From the NCBI GenBank assembly GCA_946800325.1, contig OX326960.1, forward strand, positions 50,029,355 through 50,093,354: 64,000 nucleotides of DNA, written 5' to 3'. Source of the DNA: Luzula sylvatica (lineage: Eukaryota; Streptophyta; Magnoliopsida; Poales; Juncaceae). Every line of letters starts with the position of its first letter. Position 1 is the first letter of the stretch. Position numbers and translations under genes: made by a program. The notes beneath the pieces were generated by a model. It was not told the origin of the DNA, ran no database searches, and saw only the letters and a list, made by a program, of their open reading frames with translations. Shown here in pieces: positions 35,840 to 47,605 of this stretch.

Positions 35840-37884
35840 GGGACAATTTCATGTATATCCCTCCAAAAAAAATTAAAATATCAAATTTGTCCTTACAAAA
35901 GTGTGAATATCATATTTATCCTTTTAAAACTAAAGACTTATCAAATTTATCCTTTCAAACTAATTTTCTTTTAAAATATATCCAATTTGTTATCTCTCCA
36001 CTAACTTTCTGTTGAAATGATCATGTTTGAACTTCTAATGCTGGTTAACTCATTAAATATAAAAATTAATTGACCAAAATAACCTTTGAACTATTCTTTC
36101 TCTTCGTTCTCTGCATCTCTCTCCCTCTTCTCTCTCTCACACACGCACACCACACATTCTTTCTTGCACATTATCATGTATTGACCGTGTGAAATTGGAG
36201 TTCACTGTATTATACTATCAATCTATTCTAAATCATTGGTTCCAAATTTTATACTTGTTTCAGAAAGCATATAACTTCAAATCTTAAAGATGAAAAAAAA
36301 AACTGAGTACAATTTAACATATCAAAAGAAGAAAAAAATGGAAAACATATAATTCATATACCATATGAGAAATAAAACAAAAAATCACAAACTAATAAAA
36401 ACCACTCGATTTTGAATTGGTTCAAGAACACTTGCGATGCATTTTACCAAGTAAAGACCAACTGTGGTTTCCAGACTACATCGACTGTCAAGGTTCCGAG
36501 TATATTGAGAGTCTGGCGACTTCTGTCTGCCTCGGCATTTTATCGAATAGTTAGTATGCACTTTAGCCTTTACATCTCGTTCTTCGACCATTGAGTGCCC
36601 TGCATTGAACAAAACTCAAATGAGCCTAAATTGGTTGTATGACGAAACTGACTCTAATTCAACCACAATTAATCCTAGTTCATAAGAATTTATCCCTAAT
36701 TGCGCTTAGCCTATACACAATTAACCACAAAAAAAGTATGGTCTCCCCAATTGATACATATTTCAACGACTACGGTACCAATTTTTGTCATTCTGGTACC
36801 TATTTCGTTACTGATTTTTGTCACTCGGGTAATGTTTTCGTAACTGATTTTGGTACCGAATATTTATTCACTTTGGTACTATCGGTACCAGTTTCGGTAC
36901 CAATTTTTGTCACATAGTTACCAATTTCAATATCAGTTTCGGTACCCAACGAGTCTTTCACATCCTAAAGTCGTTCCCGTTCAGCGAGTCTCTCGCACAT
37001 CGATACCCAGTTCAGAATAGTACTAAAATCTTGCAAGTTTGAACTGCATGTTATGGAAAGTAAATCAGTTAGAAAAAAGCTTAGTATAATCAGGCATTTA
37101 GTTAATTTTGTAATTTAGTGCCAATAAAGCTTAAGTAAACTTTTGCACTAATTAACTTTTACATATGCTACCTGATATGGCATAATGAACACGTAATTAA
37201 CCATAATACAATCGTAGTTAACCTTATTTCACTTTAATTAGTCACCGAATAACTGTAATTAATCCATTAAATTTGACCTTAATATAGACTCAATTAACCC
37301 ATAAGCAGAGTGTACTCGTAATTGATCTTTACTTATCCCCAATTGACCACAAAATCAAGAAATCCGAACGTAACTTAAAACAAAAAACATACCTTGGACT
37401 GGAGAATAATTGGAGCACTAGTACATCACGATGAAACCGCGTCTAACTTCCTTATACTCACCGAACGGCTTACTTCTACTCAAAACGTTCATCTCTGGCA
37501 CATCGTGAGGTGGTACACCATACCAACTTCTAAACACATTGTGTAATCATCCTGAAGAAGCGTCTCAGGAAGAAGAAGAAGAAGAGGCGTCGAAGATTAT
37601 GAAGTTTTCTGGATGTAGAGGAAGCTCATTGGAGCCTTGAAGAAGAAGAACGAGAAGAAGAAAGAAGCACTCGAGTTGGATTGTGAAGATGGGTTAATTG
37701 GTTCGAATATATTTCAGGGTTAAAAAAGTCATTTCACAATTTTTTCGTTAAGTTTAACTGTTCTGTTAATTTTGTATCAATTTGAAATGAATAAAGGTTT
37801 AGAGGGACAAATATGATATAAGCAAATTTAGAGGGACAAATATGATATTTATAATTTTTGAAGGAATATACCGAAATTATCCCT
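35840..37884. mobile_element. 2.0-kb Mutator-like element
   Basis: A perfect 9-bp duplication TAAAAATGA flanks it (35831-35839 and 37885-37893). Terminal inverted repeats of about 150 bp begin GGGACAATTTCATGTATATC and end GAATATACCGAAATTATCCC. The interior has a degraded coding-like patch (36385-36612, - strand), a degenerate GGTACC-containing tandem tract (36765-36960) and a GAAGAA-rich tract (37560-37670). Confidence 0.9.
36385..36612 (-). pseudogene. Possible decayed MULE transposase N-terminal segment
   Basis: A 75-codon open stretch inside the MULE includes VEERDVKAKVHTNYSIKCRGRQ, faintly like the N-terminal region of MuDR-type transposases (..AV..YSIK..). No DDE catalytic block is found. 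This is weak evidence; the stretch could be unrelated captured sequence. Confidence 0.25.
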
Positions 37885-37893
37885 AAAAATGAT

Positions 37894-39415
37894 GAGCCAA
37901 AACAAGCCAAAAGTTTGATAAGGAACAATTTCAATCAATAATTTCTCTCGAGTGAGGACAAGGTATAACTCCCAAGTAAACTATCATCCATACATGGAGT
38001 CTTGCATAGTTGACTGAAAAAGATATATAGCTTAAATGGAAATCAAATAAAAGGAAAAATGAGGTTTTATCTTTTTGTGTGATTAGTTTTAGCCCACATA
38101 TCTCGATCAGACCCAATAACAAGGAGACTACTTGATCCAATTGGGGGAGGTCACACGTTACCTTTTACTTCGTCAAGACTCAAAGATTTCGCAACTGCAC
38201 AAATGTTAATCATCTCCAAATTATGTGGTTTTTTTTTTTTTAAATTAAGTTGGTAGTGATTTATTTTCAAGGGGTGGTTCACGGTATCCATTTTTTTTGT
38301 CGAACAACATAACGGGTTATAATATTTGAAAAATAAAATGCTCATGTAAAAAAAAAAAAAATCAACTTCTAGTGGTAATTAAATTATCATAACATACATT
38401 TTATTATATCTTGGATGACCTTAGTTTATTATTTAATGTACAGATTAAACAAGATAATGAAATAAATTAAGATGTACGCATGGAATACTAATTCTAGATC
38501 ATGAACCGAACAATCCCTAAATTGTCGTGTATTTACTATATTATATTGTCGCAAAGTTTATGTGTTTGGATTTTCAAAAATTTCGTCGAGCAATATATGG
38601 AATATAAGGAGCATGCGACCAATAATGTCATGATGCTCTGAATTCGTCTTAAACGATTTTATTGAACAACATGACTACATCATATGCAAATCCTTTCGTT
38701 ACATATAAACCATTCATAAATTGGATTTGTATCTTATCTTAAATATTTTATCAAACATCATAGTACTGCAATCTCTTAATCCTCTTTGTATGCACATAAA
38801 TCCCGGCGTTTGGATGCAAGATAAGTTGGGTATAACATTATTTAGGAATAACTAATTATCACTTCTTATTCTTTTATTTTAGATGGTTGTTTGGTATGGC
38901 GTTAAGAATAAAAAATGAGATAAGTTGGAATTTGAAAGAGAATCTAGTGCAATTACCGAAATACCCTTTTCAGAAATAAGTAAAAATATTTAAACAAGTG
39001 TACTGTTAATTATAAATGTTCATTAGTAGATTATGTTTTCATTTAATTTGAATTACATATATTATAGATTAATTGATTTATTTATATATAATCAATTAAA
39101 ATTTATATCTAGATTAATAATGAGTTTGTAAAGACGTGGATGGATATCATACATAACAATTTTTAAAGTAAATTTAACACTTGATTTTTTTAGTTATTAA
39201 TTGAGATCTCAAATTAAGGACAAAAACATGGAGATGCTAGTGATGAAATTTATTTTTGTTGATGATGCAATGTATAGAAGAAATTTGAGATTTAATAAGA
39301 AAATGTTTGGAGATTTAAAAATGTACTATGTTTATAGGAGATGAGTGTGCATATAGGGAGGGCTATTCTTGGAAGAACCGAAAAATATAACACAGGAAAT
39401 ACCTTATCACTGTTC
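37894..39415. other. Intergenic region left of the LINE
   Basis: No gene. Degenerate ATTTTAT[C/T]GAACA.CATGACTAC motifs recur (38655, 38745) and again at 44000-45075, suggesting an old dispersed or tandem repeat around the LINE insertions. Confidence 0.4.
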
Positions 39416-39429
39416 AGTGTGATAGTCTT

Positions 39430-42400
39430 TTTTTTTTTTTTTTTGGAGGAATACCAAATCGGTATTCGGTCTATTTTAAATGTAAGAAAATATTTACAAT
39501 GTGTTTGAAATAGTAAAATCTAACCCAATAAATTTTATATCCGCACTACCTATGATATACCCGCCCATACTTCTAATTCTTCCATCACCTTTCTTGCCGT
39601 CACAGTCGGGGGATTTGTTTGGTTTCGGAATATGCGCGAATTTCTTTCTTTCCATATTGACCATAATATTGCCGCCCAAATCTTGTCCCATTCTTTTCTC
39701 GTTTCTTTCTCCACTTTTAACCGATTTGTCGCCCAAGATGTTTGTATACCTTGTGTTGGCGTGAATTGTGATTGTGTATTCAATGTTATTTCCACTATTC
39801 TCCAAACTTGAATGGTGTATGGACATTCGGTTAATAGGTGATCGGCCATCTCAACTTGTGTTGAGCATAGATGGCAATTTTGTTGGTTTGGCCATCCTTT
39901 TTTCGTAAGGATGTCGGACGTATTTAATCTTTGTAGTATAGCTAGCCAAATGAAAGTTTTTACTTTAGGCGGAATTTTCATTTTCCATAGGTAGTTGCTC
40001 CATTGTACTCTTACACCCGGGTTTATTAGAAAAGAGTACATTGTTTTCGACGTATACTTGCCCGTTTTTGACCATTTGTATACGATATCGTTATTATCAT
40101 CTTCGTTTGTTTGAACGGAAGTCCTATATATTTCTATTAATTTTGTTAGATCTTTCATAAAATTTGACTTTTTGGTCGTTGGGATTTCTTCTAGATCTTT
40201 CGTATGTTCAATTCCGTAAATGTCTTTTATGGTGGATGACGATAAGTTTTCTTTTACTTTGTCTATTTTCCATAGACATTTCATCATTAGTGTTTCATTT
40301 TTTGTGGTTAGGTTCACCAATCCCAAACCTCCATTTTGTTTTGGTAAGGTCACTCTCTCCCAATTTACCAAACAATTTCCCGGATTGCATTTATTCGTCC
40401 CTTTCCAAAGAAAGCCTCTTATTGCTTTATTTATTTCGTTACTTACCCACTTCGGTAATTTTAGCACTTGCATATGATGTGTAGGGATCGATTGTAGGGT
40501 AGTTTGAGCCAACGTTAGTCTACCCCCCATTGATAAAAGTTTTTCTTTCCACGAAGCTACTTTATCTTGTATCTTTTTAATTAAATGTAGGAATACAATT
40601 TTTTCGGTTTTGAGGAGGCTAAGGGGAGTCCGAGATATTTGATTGGTAGCTCTTTCTTTTGACATTTGACTATGTCGGCAATGGTTTGCATTAAGTGGTT
40701 AGGGATATTTATCGTTGAGAAGCTTGTTTTGTTCCAATTTATTTGCAAACCCGTTATTTCGGTGAATATATCAATTGCATTTGATATTATTTTGAGGTTT
40801 TTCGAGTCTGCCTCTACCATAAGTAGTGTATCGTCCGCATATTGTAGTAGTTGTGTTTTTATTTGAGACGATGATGACAATAATGGTTTGATTTTTTCTA
40901 CTATATCTTGTAGAAGATCAATTGCCATGTTGAATAACAAAGGGGATAGTGGGTCACCTTGCCTTAGCCCTTTTTGGTGAAAGAAATATGGAGATATTTC
41001 TCCGTTTACCTTGATTACGGAGGATGAGGAAATAAGTAGGTTTTTTTATCCATGATACCCATTTACTTGAGAATCCTCTTGTCTCTAGTAGCTTTATTAA
41101 GAAGTCCCAAGAGACATTGTCAAACGCTTTCTTAATATCTATTTTCATTACCACGATTGGTATTTTGTTCTTTTTGAAATAATTCAAATACTCGCAAGCT
41201 ACAAGGTACGAGTCCGTAGAGGATCGACCTTTTAAAAACGCCGATTGATTTTTGTGAGTTAGTTTCTCCATTAGAGGGCCTAGTCTTTCGGCCAAAATTT
41301 TCGTAATTATTTTGATCGGCGCATTTATTATGCTTATCGGTCGAAAATCTTCTATTTTCATCGCTCCCTTTATCTTTGGCACTAGGGTGATGTTTGCTTG
41401 GTTAATCCTCCAAAGGTCTAATTTGTTTTCTTGGAAGTGTTCGAACATTTTTTTGAGATCCGATTTTATTGTGTTCCAAAATTTCTTTATATATTCGGCC
41501 GGTAATCCATCCGGTCCCGTTGCTTTTCTTGATTTTGTTTGACTAATGGCGTTGTTTATTTCTTCTTCATTAAAGGGGATATCTAGGCTTGATAAGTCTA
41601 ATTCTTGTTCGGTTATCCTTAATAGGTTTTGTAAGTTCGCTTGGGATGTATTCGCTCTCGATCCCATTGTTTGCTTGAAGTGTTCGTAAAATGTTTTCAT
41701 AATTTCTTGTTGTGAGGTTATCGTGATTTGATTTTCTTCCAATTTGTGGACAAAATTTTTGTTTCTTCTTATTGACGCCAAAGCATGAAAGTAGGCATTG
41801 TTTTGATCTCCTAATTTGATCCATTTTTCCGAACTTCTTTGTTGCCATTTTAATTCGACTTGTAAAGCCAAATTTTGTGCTTTTATCTTTATGTCCCTCC
41901 TTAGTTGACTTTCTAAGTTGGATAATTATTTTGATTCTTCTATTTTGTCTAGTAGTTTTAAGCTTTCTTTGCATAGTTCTAGATTTTCGTCTATATTTCC
42001 TAAATTTTTGTTTGCCCATTCGGCCATTCGTTTTGTGACTTTGCATATTTTTATGATGAATATTTTTTCCGGATTTTGGGTCATCTCTTCCGCGTTCCAT
42101 TCTTGTTTGAAAATTTCTCTTGCATTTTCATGGACCAACCATGATCTTTCTAACTTTTGATTGGTTTTCCTCTTTCTAGCTTGTAAAGAAAAAGTTAGTT
42201 TTAACGGAACATGATCGGATGTTATTGTTGCTTGTTCGTTAGTTTTTATTATCGTATTGTATGTAAGAAAGTGATTTGATATTAAAGCTCTATCTAGCTT
42301 TGAAAGAGTTGGGGTTGGTGTTTTGCTCGTCCAAGTAAACATTCTTTCATTCATTGGTATTTCGATTAAGTTTTTGGACGTGATGAAATCATTAAACGCC

Positions 42401-42607
42401 GCAATATGGATCGGTTGGTGTCCATTTCCCGTTGATTCATTCATTTCTCTTATCATATTGAAGTCTCCCACTATTATTGTTGGTATATCGTTGGGTATTG
42501 CCTCCCTTAATTCATCCAAAAAAATATCTTTTTCGTTAATCCTAGTTGGGCCGTAGACATTTATTATTACAAATTCGAAACCACTACTTAGTTTAAGAGT
42601 TGTTCGA
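39430..42607 (-). mobile_element. 5'-truncated L1-type LINE with 14-bp target site duplication
   Basis: A non-LTR retrotransposon in reverse orientation: poly-T at about 39428-39444 is its poly-A tail. AGTGTGATAGTCTT flanks it at 39416-39429 and 42608-42621. ORF2 is present from within the APE endonuclease (VIINVYGPT.., IIVGDFNMI.., SKLDRALIS; 42600 down to 41930), through reverse transcriptase (ATGPDGLPAEYIKKFW, MKIDIKKAFDNVSW, then LQYADDTLL near 40845), to a zinc-knuckle-like zf-RVT region (CHLCSTQVEMADHLLTECP, about 39880). Visible lesions are few: a stop near 41926 between APE and RT, and frame changes near 41045 and near 40600. ORF1 and the start of APE are lost by 5' truncation. Confidence 0.93.
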
Positions 42608-42630
42608 AGTGTGATAGTCTTATACTCTCT

Positions 42631-42944
42631 GGGCATGTTTGATTTGAGGGATTTTGATGGATATGTATTTTCAAATACATGGATATTGCAAAATCCATTG
42701 TTTGATTCTTAGGTGTATTGTATTTCACCCTCCAAATCCATGGATGGTGAAATACAAAAAAAAAATTGGTATTCCAAAATACAAGGAGAGAGCTAATCCA
42801 TGTATTTCAAGATAATAATATTTTATTCATATTATATGTATTAGTAATGACATAATAATATTATAAAATAATATAATTATATATATTATATGAATATAAT
42901 ATTATATAATATAAATATTATATCATATAATATAATATAGGAAT

Positions 42945-42981
<37 letters not shown>

Positions 42982-43877
42982 TAATATAATATGACATAAT
43001 TCAATATGATATAATATAATATAGTACGATATAATAATAATAATAATAATAAAATATATAATATAATATAATATAATATAAAACAATATAGTAATAATAT
43101 AATACATTATAATCTAATCTAATAATAATAATATGGAGCAATATAATATAATATAATATAATATAACATAACACAACATAATAAAACATAATATAATATA
43201 ATATGATATAATAATACAATATAATATGTTACAATATAATATGATATAATAAAATATAATATAACATAAAAAATAGTATTATATTACGTAATATAATTTA
43301 AAATAATATAATATAAAACAATATAATATAATATTATAATATATATTACAATATAATTAAATATAAAACAATATAATATAATATAATATAATAATAATAT
43401 GACACAATATAATATGTTACAATATAATATGATACATACAAATATAATATAACATAAAACAATATCATATAAAATAATATAATATAATAAAATATTATTT
43501 ATAATATAATATAATAAAATATTATTTATAATATAATATAATATAATATAAAATAAAACAATATAATATAATATTATTTTATATTATATTGTATAATATA
43601 TAATATAATATAAATCTAATATCATATAATATCATATAATATAATATAATATTAAGAAATGTAAAGAAATATAATACAATATTGTATAACAATAATTAAA
43701 TATTAAAATATTAAAATCCTGGATTTTGCCCGAAAGAATCAAACAAGGGATTTGATATACATGATTTCAAAATACAACAAATCAAACAACTCACATGAAT
43801 CATCAAATACATGGATAGCGATATACATGTATTTCACATATCCATGTATATCAAAATCCCCCAAATCAAACATGCCC
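42631..43877. mobile_element. Tourist-like element with an expanded ATAAT-type core
   Basis: Terminal inverted repeats GGGCATGTTTGATTTGAGGG and the inverse CCCAAATCAAACATGCCC, continuing inward through GATTTTGATATACATG-type sequence, fit PIF/Harbinger. Flanks are TCT on both sides (42628-42630 and 43878-43880) rather than the usual TWA. The core at 42820-43690 is almost pure AT made of ATAAT, ATAAC and TAATA words, which produces spurious Tyr/Ile frames. It begins only 9 bp from the LINE target duplication. Confidence 0.75.
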
Positions 43878-44096
43878 TCTATTCCTTCTTAGTAAGTTAT
43901 GTTTGGCAAATAATAGAATAATAAAGTAGTTTATCTTCTAGTTATCTCCTTGCCAAACACCACCCTCGTGAATTAGGATTTAATCGCATTCCAAACACTT
44001 TATCGAACAACATGACACATCCTATGGAGATCTCTTTCTCAATACACAAATCATGTGAATTTCATCTTAGACATTTTATTAAATACCATTGACTAC

Positions 44097-44956
44097 TTGT
44101 ACCAGACACTCCCCGCGTTATTCAGTTTTGCGGTCAGAAAGGAGGGGTTTTTTTGCCTCCTTTGTGACACAACCCTCAGAGGCTCATTTTAGAACGCCAC
44201 TATTGATCAAAGCCGAAGAAGAGTTGGTAATCCTAGATCAGTGGATACAAGAGATCACCCTTACAACTGACGAGGACAGAATAGAGTGGATAATAGAGGC
44301 GAACAAAAAAATCACAGTAAAAAGCATGTATCGCAAGCTAGCAATGGGGGTATTCACCCACAATAAAACAATCGAGCTATGGAATTTAAGAATTCCCAAC
44401 AGAATGAAAGTCTTCCTTTGGCTATATGAACAAGAAGCAATTTTAACAATTGATAACTTGCAGAAAAGGGGCGTACCGATACCAAATAGATGCTATTTAT
44501 GCGAAAGTGAGGCGGAAACCGGCATGCACCTCCTTCACTGCCGGTTCGTGGAACAACTCTGGACATGCCTTAGACGAGAAAAAGGTGCGAATCGGGTCGC
44601 AGCGGCCAACCCGTCTCAAGCGTTTGCCTCCATCTTCTCGGAACCGCAACATCAAGCCTCGAACCAACTGTTTTCGTTATTTCTGTTCGGAATATGGCGA
44701 GAGCGTTGTCGAAGGGCGTTCACAGACCTCAAGCGCGATAAACGACTGCTTCTAGAGGAGATACTGGATGAGGTGCACGAGGTAGCATCAGTCCTATACT
44801 GGATGAGGGGGAAATAATGCATGTATTGGGAAATAATGCATGTAATAGGGATAGGTTTAAATAATCTTGATTAACCAGTGTAAATTAACTTTACGATTAA
44901 TAAAAAATTAACTCGACGGGGGATGTGAAAGCCCCCTCCATTTCATCAAAAAAAAA
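44097..44956 (+). mobile_element. Heavily 5'-truncated LINE 3' end
   Basis: A + strand LINE tail ends in an A run at about 44948-44959. It is flanked by copies of AAATACCATTGACTAC (44081-44096 and 44957-44972), overlapping the tail. An open frame (within 44089-44817) encodes the zf-RVT region and C-terminus: LWNLRIPNRMKVFLWL, then CYLCESEAETGMHLLHCRF and LFLFGIWRERCRRAF. It is GC-richer and of a different sequence family from the LINE at 39430-42607. Confidence 0.88.
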
Positions 44957-44972
44957 AAATACCATTGACTAC

Positions 44973-45508
44973 GACATCCGAAACTTATTCAAATTAAATG
45001 TCGTTTCATTTAAATTGTGTTTATGAATGATATCACATCAAGTTTGCATTTTTTAGACATTTTCGAATACCATGACTACAATGCATAAAAAATGTTCTTC
45101 ACAAATAAACCTCTCGCAATTTGTACATGTTTTAAGTTTTAACTCTCTCAAAATATATAGTATGGTTGTTTGTCACTTATGCCCTCGAGCTGTGAACTGT
45201 ATTTTTATTTTTTACTTCATTATGTTTACAGTAGATACGTGTAATTACAGAAAAACAATGTGGTACGAAATTTCCAAAATAATAAATGACAATGTGGACC
45301 AATAATCCCTATGAAGTATGAACAAAAAAAAAGCTTTGTCAACTCAATAGTGTGGGCCTTTCTCTGTCCATTCAAACCAAGAGAAAGACTCATCTTTCAG
45401 GTCTTCTCCTTGCTTACTTAACTCCAATCATATCTGTAGCTTCCTTTCCTGAACTATGCGCAACAGCATAAACAAATACGAACATAGCAAGACGAGAGGA
45501 AACTAGAG
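44973..45508. other. Upstream region of the first phosphatase gene
   Basis: 45330-45508 resembles the region before the second phosphatase (GGGCC..TCTGTCCATTCA segment) and should hold promoter and 5'UTR. No GNATATNC phosphate-response motif was found here by eye. Confidence 0.45.
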
Positions 45509-47605
45509 ATGGAACGAGGGAGCTACTTTTACAATTTTACCCTCGTCATGGTAGTTCTGATTTTGGGTTTTGCGAGATGTGATGGAGGATTTACGAGTCG
45601 ATTTGTGAGAAAGCTGGAAGGCTCGATGGATATGCCTCTTGACAGTGATGTTTTTCGCGTACCGGACGGGTATAACGCTCCTCAACAGGTATTAAGCTTA
45701 TCTTATTTCATGTTTGTACCGGGTACCGGGTGTTGGTACCGGTTTCCATTTTAAATGTTTTGATTGGTTAGGTTGGAACAAGTTTGGTTTTGGTCCATAT
45801 CACAAATAAAATAAACCATTACTTTTTGTATCTTAATTTTGGAAGGTGCATATAACACAAGGAGACCAGATCGGTACGGCAATGATAATATCATGGGTTA
45901 CGCCGAGCGAACCCGGTTCGAGCACGGTTCTTTACGGGACGTCTAAAGATAAACTTGATCACGAGGCCGAGGGAAAATATAAACAATACAAGTTCTATAA
46001 TTACACTTCTGGTTATATCCACCAGTGCACTATTAAATGTCTTAAGGTGAAAACAATTTCTCTACTTTTCGTTAATATAGTCAATTTTTTAGGGTTGATA
46101 TTTCTTTTATAACCATGAAATTAAGAAATATAATTTTTGTAATTTGCTGATAATTTGATTGCAGTATGATACAAAATACTATTATGCGGTTGGTATTGGG
46201 CAGACGGTTAGGCAATTCTGGTTCAAGACCCCTCCTCAAGTTGGTCCTGATGTTCCATACACTTTTGGACTAATTGGTACCCTCTTTCATCAAATTCTGA
46301 AATTCAAATTTGAAATTCGAAATGTTTTATCAAATAATGTAGGTGATCTTGGACAGACCGAAGATTCAAACAGCACGCTTTCTCACTACGAGTCAAACGG
46401 AAACGGAGAGACCGTTCTTTTCGTTGGGGATTTGTCATATGCTGATCGGTACCCCAATCATGACAATGTGAGGTGGGACACGTGGGGACGTTTTGTCGAG
46501 AGAAGCGCTGCATACCAACCTTGGATTTGGACCGCAGGAAATCACGAGCTTGATTTCTATCCTGATATTGTAAGTAATTTTTTTATATTATTAAGTTACC
46601 ATTCGAGAGGAACTCATAATGAAATTGTATGGTTTTTTTAATATTTACAGGGCGAGACGGAACCGTTTAAACCATACTCAAATCGATACCAAACTCCATA
46701 TAAGGCTTCGGGTAGTACCGCTCCATTTTGGTACTCTATCAAGCGTGCTTCGGCTCACATTATAGTATTGGCATCTTATTCTGCTTATGGTAGAATCACT
46801 CTATTACAATCTTTTTTTTTTTTTGGCATATTAGTCCTTCAATTTTGACATGATTTACATATATAGCCCTCCTATATTTTAGGGATGTACACTCCTCAAT
46901 ATACCTGGCTAAAAGCAGAGCTACCTAAAGTGAATAGAAGCGAGACGCCGTGGTTAATTGTAATGATACACGCACCATGGTATAATAGTTATAATCATCA
47001 TTACATGGAGGGAGAATCGATGCGAGTCATGTTCGAATCATGGTTCGTCCAGTACAAGGTCGATATAGTTTTCGCCGGACATGTCCATGCTTATGAGCGT
47101 AGTGTAAGTAATTTTCTTTTGTTTTCTGAAATAAAAACAGGTCTTTTTTTGCTAAAATTTACTTATTTATCATTTATGTTCATTTGATTTTTACAGTATA
47201 GGATATCGAACACTCTTTATAACATAACAGATGGAGAATGCACTCCTGTGAAGAATCGGCAAGCTCCTGTTTATATAACAATAGGCGATGGTGGAAATAG
47301 CGAAGGACTCATAACCGAGTAATTAATTAACATCTTTTTCTATAAATTCAACTGGATACATATTTTTTCCTCTTAATTATTCACATTGTTTTTTTTTATA
47401 TATATGTAGTATGATTGAACCGCAACCAAGTTACTCGGCTTTTAGGGAATCGAGTTTTGGTCATGCGATATTCGATATTAAGAACAGAACGCATGCGTAT
47501 TACGTGTGGCATAGGAATCAAGACGGAGCCAAGGTCATAGCCGATTCGATGTGGTTCACTAATAGATATTGGTTCCCTACCGATGATTCATCGTCTTCTA
47601 CTTAA
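45509..47605 (+). CDS. Purple acid phosphatase, tandem copy 1 (plant high-molecular-weight PAP10/12/26 type)
   Basis: A secreted binuclear metallophosphatase hydrolysing phosphate monoesters, typically for phosphate scavenging. Exons: 45509-45688, 45846-46046, 46165-46276, 46343-46569, 46651-46789, 46883-47103, 47197-47318 and 47410-47605, giving 465 aa, the usual length of this class. A signal peptide ([26 protein letters not shown]) is followed by the N-terminal fibronectin-like domain ([30 protein letters not shown]) and the catalytic domain. All five metal-ligand motifs are intact: [28 protein letters not shown] and GHVHAYERS. The C-terminal [24 protein letters not shown] block is also present. 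N-glycosylation sites occur (NYTSG, NRSET, NRTHA). The gene is paralogous to 53588-55944 with identical exon structure. Confidence 0.93.

Noticed and set aside
42886..43219. Tyr/Ile-rich frames
   Set aside because: Translation of the ATAAT core of the Tourist-like element.
38800..43965. Large MITE split by the LINE (GTTTGGATGCAAG.. against ..CTTGCCAAACACC)
   Set aside because: The ends match too weakly and no target duplication was found.
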